Source: Chara braunii | Taxonomy: Eukaryota; Streptophyta; Charophyceae; Charales; Characeae | Direction: 5' to 3' | NCBI GenBank assembly: GCA_003427395.1 | Contig: BFEA01000092.1 | Coordinates: forward strand, 1,273,039 to 1,296,208 | Length of the DNA stretch: 23,170 nucleotides | Shown: positions 10,313 to 16,847 of the stretch, piece by piece | Layout of the letters: each line of letters begins with the position of its first letter | How positions within the stretch are numbered: the first letter of the stretch is position 1 | Made by a program: the position numbers and the translations under genes | Notes under the pieces: model-generated | Told to the model about the DNA's origin: nothing | The model's input: only the letters and a program-made list of their open reading frames with translations | The model's database searches: none

Positions 10313-11260
10313 TGCGAGGCCCAAGGCCTCGATACGCCCTACTGGGCTCTATTTTCAGTACAGTCAGCCGCCCTAAGTGAAGGCAGGCTCGACCAAGGCC
10401 TACAGGCCCATTTTTGGGGTCACCACGCAACTGGGGAAATTCAGGCAGTTGCTCAGCACCAGTCGGTTGAGAGCGCCCAGGCCCTGGCTGCCTTTTTCGT
10501 ATGTATCTGAGGCAGGCCCTGGGCCAGATACGCAACATGGGCCGAACACAGGCTGCGGCAGTTGGGCACAGGAAACCACCACAGGCCCTGGGCTTGATTC
10601 GTTCGGACTGGGGCTCAGCCTCACGGGGCCTACTGGAAGCTTCTGGACCGAGGCCCAATGCAGGCAGGCGGCACGCGGCAGGCAGGTCACTTCCATTTAG
10701 GAAAGTGCCTGCCCCAGCACTCCTCATTCGGGCACTGGCTGCATGCTGTGCAAGCGCTGCTGCGCTAACGCTGTCCAGCTCGCAGTCCAGCGCACACGTG
10801 CTCACGGGCGAGCTGGATGAGCAAGTAGCCATAGCCGAGCTGCACTGCTGTATGCTGGATGGGGCCCATGGTGGTCCTTGGGTGCATGTGGCATCTGTGA
10901 GTGGGGGATCAAGGTTGTGAGTGATACGAGTGACATACCTGGTGCTTGAGGCGAACGGCATTCGCCGAGATCTGCTCGTACTTCGGGGAGCTGTTGACGT
11001 CACCAGTGGCATTGTAGATAGGCTCGATAGGATCTGCCACTTGTAGTCTCGGCGCAGAACGCCAGATAGGATGTCGACATTGGTTTTTTGTTGATGATGA
11101 TGAGACTATTCCAACATTGTCACTTATGAGCTTTTGCGGTGCTCTTATTTGGTGGAACTCGTGTTGCAATTCTGCTTTTGGTTCGAGGTCACGACTATCT
11201 GGTCTCATGTGTATGATGCTGCTTGGTTTCTGAAGTTCGCTGTCGCTCATTTTCCTCGCA
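10313..11260 (+). repeat. 3' LTR of element A1 (family A)
   Basis: 948 bp, from TGCGAGG to CCTCGCA, matching the 5' LTR over its whole length apart from that copy's 84-bp duplication. By eye it has roughly 4-5% differences. GTAA follows at 11261, matching the GTAA before the 5' LTR. The long - strand open frame across it has no family resemblance. Confidence 0.92.
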
Positions 11261-11282
11261 GTAACCTGGCTATGGACAACCG

Positions 11283-11331
<49 letters not shown>

Positions 11332-11382
11332 GAAAAGAAAAGAAATGAAAAGAAAAGAAAAGGAAAAAAAAGAAAAAAAAGA
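11283..11382. repeat. A41 homopolymer followed by GAAAA-type low-complexity tract
   Basis: 41 consecutive A (11283-11323) run into imperfect (G)AAAA repeats to about 11382. AACCTGGC stands on both sides (11263-11270 and 11383-11390). This could be the tail of a very short retroposed fragment with an 8-bp target duplication, or a simple-sequence expansion. Confidence 0.7.
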
Positions 11383-11390
11383 AACCTGGC

Positions 11391-11984
11391 ATGTGCAGTC
11401 TTGTTCTGCCTTTGATTGTAATCGCGACAGTGCTAATAATAGAACAGGTTTTGGAAATTTCCTTCTTGTCTAATCTTGTCTTAAGAGAAACAAACTGCCG
11501 CAGAGTAGCTGAGGCTCAAGTGCACGTTCTTCTGCAGACGAATGCATTGAAGGTTGGGCATCGTATTTGTCTTAGTCAGCTATGGCTTTGTTGTTTAGCA
11601 TCTTTAAACTACATATAAGGTGCCATTGAGACTATTTTCAAATGGCGTTTTTTTTTCGTAGTTCATGTATCTCACAACATGAAATTCTAGTACCGATAGG
11701 CAAACCATGCCCAAGCACAATCTCCACAGCCACGGAGGGGCCTGCAGTCCGTTTGTTGCGAAAACCTTTGGCTATATCCGTGGGCTCATCAGGTGTGTTT
11801 CCACAAAGGGCCAGCACCCCCCAAGCTACTGCTATGTGTGTGCTAGGAGCGCACGAACTTGATCATCTTTATGACCGGGCTCTTTTTTTACGGCAGAGAT
11901 ATCGCATCATTGGGGCCTGTTCTGGAATCTCTGTCACTGATTCCTTCTTTGATATGCCCCGTTTGTCCCCCCCCCCTCCTTAAA
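11391..11984. other. Unassigned region
   Basis: No gene or known repeat recognised. Short open frames on the + strand (for example 11642-11983) have no recognisable domain. It ends in a run of C (about 11968-11976) just before the U6-like relic. Confidence 0.4.
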
Positions 11985-12086
11985 GGTGGACTATTTCTCG
12001 ATTTAAGTGTGCCGTCCTTGTGCAGGGACCATCCTAATCTTCTCTCTCTCTGTGTCGTTCCAATTTCAACAAATGTCCAAAAGGAC
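11985..12086 (-). pseudogene. Decayed U6 spliceosomal snRNA copy
   Basis: On the - strand it aligns end to end with U6 snRNA at 102 nt. It has a 5' hairpin (GTCC-TTTT-GGAC), AAATTGGAACGA, an ACAGAGA-like box, AAGATTAG, CCCTGCACAAGGA and ATCGAGAAATAGTCC at the 3' end. Two changes hit essential parts: the ACAGAGA box is expanded to ACAGAGAGAGAGA, and the catalytic AGC triad reads AGG. There is no T-run terminator after it and no TATA box or plant upstream element before it. Non-functional relic. Confidence 0.85.
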
Positions 12087-12103
12087 ATAACCTCCCTCCC
12101 TTA

Positions 12104-12276
12104 TTCTTTGTAGAAAAAGGCTGGCAGCCTTGAGATATTATCATCGAACAGACCGGCCCTAGGTAATTCAGAATTGTAGTATTTCACTCTTCTGCTTCCA
12201 GTGGAGTTCGAACTCAGGTCTGTATTTTTCAACAGTTAAGGGGTGTACCAACTGAGCTAGGCCTGTTGGTCCATAC
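12104..12276 (-). mobile_element. tRNA-derived SINE, copy S1, with target-site duplication
   Basis: On the - strand the head has Pol III box A TAGCTCAGTTGG (12248-12259) and box B GAGTTCGAACTCC (12203-12215). The body then runs through ATTCTGAATTACCTAGGGCC to a T-rich end. The same head and/or body occur at 15911-16078 and 13001-13112. A 13-bp direct repeat, CCTCCCTCCCTTA, flanks it at 12091-12103 and 12277-12289, as expected of LINE-driven insertion. It is not a tRNA gene: no acceptor stem closes around it. About 170 bp. Confidence 0.85.
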
Positions 12277-12289
12277 CCTCCCTCCCTTA

Positions 12290-12545
12290 CACGTCTGTCA
12301 TGTCTATTTTTTGGACTCAGACTCTGCTAAAGAGGACCTCCTGTTCAGGATCTTTGATTGAAAAAGAGTAGTGTTCACGATTTTTGTGCCTCTTTGCTTA
12401 CTGCCTAATAGGGCCTATTTTCCATTTGTGGTTGACCTGCCATGGCATCTACTAACAGTGGAAGAGTCGCATGATGTAAGAGGGGGAGCGCTTGCCTTCT
12501 TCACTTTGTTTCTTGGTGGTGCAGAGTAGGCCTACCGTCTTCCCC
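12290..12545. other. Unassigned region
   Basis: No gene, domain or repeat recognised between the SINE target duplication and the palindrome row. Confidence 0.4.
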
Positions 12546-12725
12546 CGAACATAACGCATATGTGCTGTAAACAAGTACACCGCGTAGGTTTCCTTTTTCT
12601 ACTCGAATGCAATGCATATGTGTTCTGTTCGAACTGCCCTGATATTCGAATACAACGCATATGCGTTCTATTCGTGTCGTCCTTGTTTTTCGAAAACTCG
12701 AATACAATGTATATGGGTTATGTTC
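12546..12725. repeat. Four spaced palindrome-like repeats centred on (G)CATATG or similar
   Basis: Four units, each built as CGAA-N-ACGCAT-ATGCGT-N-TTCG or a decayed form, start near 12546, 12604, 12647 and 12699. The best, 12647-12674, is a 28-bp palindrome with one mismatched pair of 14. The others carry several substitutions. Spacing is about 43-58 bp. Function unknown; could be a decayed foldback repeat or a protein-binding cluster. Confidence 0.65.
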
Positions 12726-13000
12726 AGCGGAAGACGGGTAGTAAGGCAGAAGTGGGGTAGGTTTGAGTAGGTTTAAAAAACGAGGTAGTAGTTTGATGAT
12801 GAGAGCCTGCACATTGTAATCGACTGCGCGTTCAGCCGTTGATGTGGCATAAAGAATACCGCGGGCTGTTCACACAAAATAAACAGTTTATTTCAAATTT
12901 TTGATGCCTTGCCGCTCCGCCTGCGGCCCATTAAAAAAAAAGAGAAAGTGAAAAAAGACGAAAAAGGAAAAAAAAGGAAAAAAAAGAAAGCCGTCGCAAA
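12726..13000. other. Unassigned region with purine-rich tract
   Basis: No gene recognised. 12932-12990 is an A/G simple-sequence tract (AAAAAAGGAAA-type). AAATAAACAG near 12877 is a possible poly(A)-like signal without a linked gene. Confidence 0.4.
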
Positions 13001-13112
13001 CCCTAGTTCGAACCGAGATGCAATCAGTTGAACAGAATGAAATAATTCTGAATTACTTGGGGGCGGTCAGTTTAATGATGGTATCACAAGGCCGTCGTCC
13101 TTTTTTTTCAAA
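13001..13112 (+). mobile_element. tRNA-derived SINE fragment, copy S2 (5' truncated)
   Basis: Starts at a box B-like TAGTTCGAACC (13004-13014) and continues with the body shared with S1 and S3: CAATCAG, ATTCTGAATTAC, GGGGCGGTCAGT, ATGATGGTATCACAAGGCC, then a T-run. The box A half is missing or unrecognisable. Confidence 0.75.
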
Positions 13113-13255
13113 AAAGGGTGAAAATCGAAATCCTTTGCAATTGAGGAGATATCTGTGCGCGTGCTCCTGGAAGATAGTCTTGCTGGAGTTGCCAGAGGAG
13201 GAGGGAATTATAGGAACATGTAGAAGATTCGAAAGTCCTATGGTACAACTTCTCA

Positions 13256-13381
13256 GGGCGTACTCACACTAGCACTTCTCAAAAAAATGATTCTGACTGC
13301 AATTACGGTGAGACCAGGGTGAATATGACTGCAATCACGTCCAGAGCTTTGCGGAAAAACTCCTCGTGTGAGTATATGCCC
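13256..13381. mobile_element. MITE-like element, copy M2
   Basis: 126 bp with terminal inverted repeats: left GGGCGTACTCACACTAG, right end reversed GGGCATATACTCACACGAG. TCA stands on both sides (13253-13255 and 13382-13384), a possible 3-bp target duplication. Internally TGACTGCAAT(T/C)ACG occurs twice (13293 and 13326). Related copies lie at 1-110 and 16709-16847. No coding capacity. Confidence 0.6.
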
Positions 13382-13384
13382 TCA

Positions 13385-13576
13385 AGCTCGCAGTTTTTTG
13401 TAACATGTTCACCCTACGTAAATACGGGTAAATAGAGGACTCTGGAAATGTAAAATCCATGGCCGTACCAGCTTCTGGAAGGCGGAACGCACGATGTACT
13501 ATTCGGATGTCGGGATTTTTATTTATTTTTTTCAAAAAGAAAGAAGCTGCAGTTTTATTATATAAAATGATTAAAA
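13385..13576. other. Unassigned flank left of solo LTR A3
   Basis: Nothing recognised. The last bases are A/T-rich and end in AAAA directly before the LTR. Confidence 0.4.
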
Positions 13577-14491
13577 TGCGAGGCCAATGCCTCTATGAGC
13601 CCCCTTATGGCCCCATTCTGAAGCAAGTCGGCCGCCCTAAGTGAAGGCAGGCTCGACGAGGCCCTCAGGGCCCTGTTTTGGTCCCCACGCAACTCAAGGA
13701 AATTCAGGCAGTTGCGCAGCGCCAGTTGGTTGAGAGAACCCAGACGCTGGGGCGCCTGTGTGAATGTATGGAAAGCAGGCCCTGGGCTGGGTACGGGTAC
13801 TGGGCCGAACACAGGCCAAAGGCAGTTGGGCGCATGCAACCACCTCAGGCACAAGGCCTGTTCTCATTTGTGCTGGGCCTTAGGCTACCGGGGCCTACTG
13901 GAAGCTTCCTGGGACTGGACGCAGGCAGGCCACTTCGATATAGCAAAGGGCCTGCCTCCGCATTCCTTATTCGGGTGCTGGCTGCATGCTGCGCAAGCGC
14001 TGCTGCGCTAATTGCTGGCTGGCGCCTACGCGCTCACGGGCGAGCAGGGAAGGAGCAGGCAGCCATAGCCGAGCTGCGTAAGCTGGGTGTAGCACAGGGT
14101 GGTCCTTGGGTGCTAGTGGCATCTGTGTGTTGTGGAACGAGGCTGTGAGTGAGGCGAGAGACATACCTGGTGCTGGAAGCGAGCGACATTGGTTGCTGTA
14201 TGCTCGTACTTCGGGAAAGCTGTTGTCGTCATCTTTCGGCATTGTATCATAGGCTAGATAGGATCTGCCACGTGTAGTCTGGGCGCTGAGCGCCAGATAG
14301 GATATCAACTCTGGTTCTTCATTGATGATGATGGGACTATTTCAGCATTATCAATTATGAACTCTTAGTGTTTTCTTATTTGGTGAATCTCGTGATGCAA
14401 TTCTGCTGTTGGTTCGAGGTCACGACTATCTGGACTCATATGTATGATGCTGTTTGATTGCTGAAGTTCGCTATTGCTCATCTTCCTTGCA
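13577..14491 (+). mobile_element. Solo LTR of family A (copy A3)
   Basis: 915 bp from TGCGAGG to CCTTGCA, aligned along its length with the LTRs of A1. The conserved GGCCGCCCTAAGTGAAGGCA block is at about 13630. No PBS follows and no PPT precedes, so this is an LTR left after LTR-LTR recombination. AAAA stands on each side (13573-13576, 14492-14495), compatible with a 4-bp target duplication, but the site is low complexity. Open frames over it are not genes. It is clearly more diverged from the A1 LTRs than those are from each other. Confidence 0.9.
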
Positions 14492-14678
14492 AAAATCAAT
14501 GAGGCCGGGAATTCCTCAACATCTCAACCCGGATAGTGCTGGGGCCATCATTACCCAGCTTAGACTTTGGGCTTGAGCTGGAAACCGGGTCCAGCATCCC
14601 ACCATTGCCTGCGACTGGACTAAAACAAAAAAGGTAAAATGAAGAAAGGAACAACTAAGCAGATACCACCCAAAAACC

Positions 14679-14774
14679 TGCGACTCCTGGAATCCGAAAT
14701 CAAACTTCGGCGTGAAGTTTTTATTTTGCGACTCCTGGAATCCGAAATCAAACTTTGGCGTGAAGTTTTTATTT
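14679..14774. repeat. 48-bp tandem duplication with internal hairpin
   Basis: Units 14679-14726 and 14727-14774 differ at one base (TTCGG versus TTTGG). The first unit contains AAACTTC-GGCGT-GAAGTTT, a perfect 7-bp stem with a 5-nt loop; the substitution in the second costs one pair. The near-identity points to recent duplication. Confidence 0.9.
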
Positions 14775-14881
14775 CTTAACAACCATAACATAATATTGCT
14801 GTTGTCTGTGTTTGCTGGGGGGAGGCTTGAGGCCATGTTTGTCCTCATGTTCCTGTGAAGCAACCATTGCAAGCGCATAAA

Positions 14882-15155
14882 GCATGGGGGCGATGCATCT
14901 TCAGTCATGAGGAAAGCATATGCGTCTGCAGTCTTATCTGTTTCCTGCTGCGCTTTTGTAGTACCGCCGCCTGGCTCTGTGGTAGAGGCCTCCAGAATAG
15001 GATGTGAATGCAACTAACTATCTGCATGGGGCCGATGCATCTTCAGTCGTGAGGGAAGCTTATATGCATGTTATCTGTTTCCGGCTCTGCTTTTGTAGTA
15101 CCGCTGCCTGGCTCTGTGGTAGAGGTCTGCAGAGTAGATGTGAAAGCAACCAACT
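14882..15155. repeat. Tandem duplication, unit about 142 bp
   Basis: GATGCATCTTCAGTC, ATCTGTTTCC and CTTTTGTAGTACCGC plus CTGGCTCTGTGGTAGAGG occur in the same order in 14882-15023 and from 15024. The units share most bases but differ by substitutions and short indels. GTGAAGCAACCATTG at about 14856 resembles the end of a unit, hinting at an older third copy. No gene recognised in it. Confidence 0.8.
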
Positions 15156-15260
15156 CTTGGCCGTGTTCTTCTTGCGTTCGTCCTACAGTGTTGGAGTTCA
15201 TGACAGCATTGTAATGCGAACCATCACAAAGTCAAATGTTCCTTGCTTTCAGTTGTTTTG

Positions 15261-15429
15261 GTGTTTGCGACCGTTTTTTTTTGTTTTTGTTTTTTAATTC
15301 TTCAATTTCTTTATGATAAAAAATTGGACCATTTCTCGATTAATGCGAGTCATCCTTGCGCAGGGGCCGTGCTAATCTTCTCTGTATCGTTCCAATTCTA
15401 ACGGACGTCCCGAAGGACGTGTTTGCGAC
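15261..15429 (-). mobile_element. Retroposed U6 cassette with 11-bp target-site duplication
   Basis: GTGTTTGCGAC occurs at 15261-15271 and 15419-15429. Between them, on the - strand, lie a full-length U6 sequence starting exactly at the duplication, its T-run, about 20 bp of AT-rich sequence and an A-rich tail (15273-15296 on the + strand as T-rich). This is the signature of LINE-mediated reverse transcription of U6 RNA, possibly with template switching to the 3' end of another RNA. Confidence 0.85.
15318..15418 (-). pseudogene. Full-length U6 snRNA retrocopy, well preserved
   Basis: In a functional locus U6 is the catalytic snRNA of the spliceosome, made by RNA polymerase III. Here the - strand shows the complete order: 5' hairpin GTCC-TTCG-GGAC, GAATTGGAACGATACAGAGA with an intact ACAGAGA box, intact AGC in AAGATTAGCACGG, the internal stem-loop region CCCCTGCGCAAGGATGAC, and ATCGAGAAATGGTCC followed by six T. 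Differences from plant U6 as I know it include a 4-bp instead of 5-bp 5' stem, C for T after AGCA, and TCGC for ACGC. The 50 bases upstream show no TATA box at -25 to -30 and no plant RTCCCACATCG-type element. With the flanking target duplication this indicates a retrocopy, probably unexpressed; an active gene is less likely. Confidence 0.8.
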
Positions 15430-15910
15430 TGTTGCGTGTGTTTGGTATGTTCTTGTTTGTGGAAGACCGGTACGGTGCAATTTGGACGTCATCGATGTTG
15501 TTTGTCTTTCGTGTGAAGTTCTATACCCTTTCAGCTCATCCGTCAGAGCGAGCTCGTGAAGTCCTTAGTCTATTTTGCACTGTTAGTGTTCTGGCCCATA
15601 TACTGACAGAGTTACTGTTCAACTTTTGTCGGTTTGCGTTTGTGTTGGCTCTCAATGTGCGCTGTGTGCCGCTCGATTGTGGTGTCTACATGCATATCCC
15701 ATGCACCTGCTCTCTCCCTCGTGTGTATTGTGGCAGGGAGAACATCCTTTCTGGCAACCATGAGGAATGCAGGTAATGAATGCTCATCTGGTCCACCACC
15801 TCTCCTTCGTAATCCTGTGGAGGTAGTATTTTTTGTTCAAACCACCAGTCCATGGCCCCAGCCAACTTGAGAATCAAGACTGAGCCTCACCTAAAAATTT
15901 TGGGCACCCA
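15430..15910. other. Unassigned region
   Basis: No gene recognised. A 117-codon + strand frame (15423-15776) begins inside the U6 target duplication and is Cys/Val/Phe-rich with no known domain, so I do not call it. Confidence 0.4.
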
Positions 15911-16078
15911 ACCAACAGGCCTAGCTCAGTTGGTACACCCATGACTGTTGAAATACAGACACAAGTTCGAATCCAGATACAATCAGATAACCAGAATAGA
16001 GTTCAATAAACCCATTCTGAATGACCTGGGGCCGCTCAGTTCAATGATGATATCGCAAGGCCATTGTCCTTTTTAAAG
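15911..16078 (+). mobile_element. tRNA-derived SINE, copy S3
   Basis: The head has box A TAGCTCAGTTGG (15922-15933) and box B GTTCGAATCC (15965-15974), 31 bp apart. A body shared with S1 and S2 follows (ATTCTGAATGACCTGGGGCC, GATGATATCGCAAGGCC) and ends in CCTTTTTAAAGG. The spacing suits an internal Pol III promoter. I could not see a convincing target duplication. The 16079-16250 stretch after it is unassigned. Confidence 0.82.
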
Positions 16079-16250
16079 GAAGGAAAAGAAGGCGGACGGG
16101 CCTCGGGGAAGGCCTGGTAGTTCAACGAGGGAGGAAGCCGGTGGGCCCAAGGAATAGGGGCAAACGGACTGCAAGATGTCTTGCTGGTCCATGCCATGCA
16201 TGTGGAAACATGCACGGATGCAGGAGGTGCAGACACAAGGAAAAGAAGAA

Positions 16251-16570
16251 CCTGCATAGCATCGTGTTCGCGTACGGAGGCGAACACGAACATGTTCGCC
16301 CGAACGCGAACGAGCGCCCAAAATCCTCCGAACGCGAACATAAAAAGATATTAAAAAAACAAAATCTCAGAAAAATCTGAAAAAAAATATATGTAATGTA
16401 AAACAAAAATACAAGCAACTTTTGCCTTGGAGTCTTGTTCAAATTCTTAGCCTAAAAATAAAAAAAACCGAAAAAAAAAATATTTAATTGTTTTAATGGA
16501 AAAAAAATTATGTTCGCCCCCGTTTGTGCTAACGCGGAGGGGCGGGGACACGTTCGCTGTGCTACACAGG
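16251..16570. repeat. Candidate foldback-type element rich in GTTCGC/GCGAAC
   Basis: The ends CCTGCATAGCA (16251) and TGCTACACAGG (16560-16570) are inverted with 9 of 11 matches. The left part (16264-16345) and right part (16511-16560) carry repeated GTTCGC and GCGAAC hexamers in both orientations, around an A-rich centre (about 16340-16510). No coding capacity. The boundaries are tentative and no clear target duplication is seen. Confidence 0.4.
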
Positions 16571-16708
16571 AAAAAAGCACAAACGGTTGCCCTGCCACTT
16601 GGCAGGCAGAAGGAATGGCTGGGGACATAAAGGTCTCCTCAACGTTGTCATGTGCTCACCCCTTACGCCCCCTGCCATGAGAGGCGGGTGGAAAAGGGGC
16701 ATCGGATT

Positions 16709-16847
16709 GGTGCATACACGATGACTTTTCGTTCACAGCTCGGGATGAGATTGCAGTCAGATTCATCCAGGTCTGGATGTGCTTGCATCTGACTGCAATT
16801 GTGGCCAGACCTGGACGAATCTGACTGCAGTCACGTCCAGAGCTTTG
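16709..16847. mobile_element. MITE-like element, copy M3, right end cut by element B
   Basis: 16788-16847 aligns over 60 bp with 13294-13353 of copy M2 and ends at AGCTTTG, exactly where the LTR B sequence begins. The left end GGTGCATACACGATGAC resembles the M-family terminus. It contains a 28-bp inverted repeat (16749-16776 against 16805-16832, 26 of 28 matches) around a 28-bp spacer. Confidence 0.55.

Larger units (their letters stand above)
1113..11260 (+). mobile_element. Ty3 (Metaviridae) chromovirus A1, near full length, defective
   Basis: Long terminal repeats at 1113-2144 and 10313-11260 share one sequence and bound an internal region with PBS, gag, protease, RT, RNase H, integrase, chromodomain and PPT in the usual Ty3 order. 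The LTRs start TGCGAGG and the right one ends CCTCGCA, a perfect 7-bp terminal inverted repeat. GTAA directly precedes the left LTR (1109-1112) and directly follows the right one (11261-11264), consistent with a 4-bp target duplication. About 10.1 kb as found, including a 1.24-kb solo LTR inserted in integrase. Gag and pol carry many stops and frameshifts, so it cannot move by itself. By eye the two LTRs differ at around forty sites, implying a fairly old insertion. Confidence 0.92.

Noticed and set aside
10275-11012. Long open frame of 245 codons on the - strand
   Set aside because: It lies wholly within an LTR, antisense, recurs only as LTR sequence and has no protein family features.
12546-12725. 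CRISPR array or bacterial operator cluster
   Set aside because: Repeats are degenerate palindromes with irregular spacing, and the context is clearly eukaryotic.
13678-14148. 156-codon + strand frame
   Set aside because: Entirely inside the solo LTR A3; GC-rich chance frame.
15423-15776. Possible host gene of 117 codons
   Set aside because: It starts in the U6 target duplication, has no recognisable domain, and I see no splice or promoter evidence.
15922-15974. tRNA gene suggested by box A and box B
   Set aside because: No acceptor stem closes around the boxes, and the same head-body unit recurs at 12104-12276, so it is a SINE.
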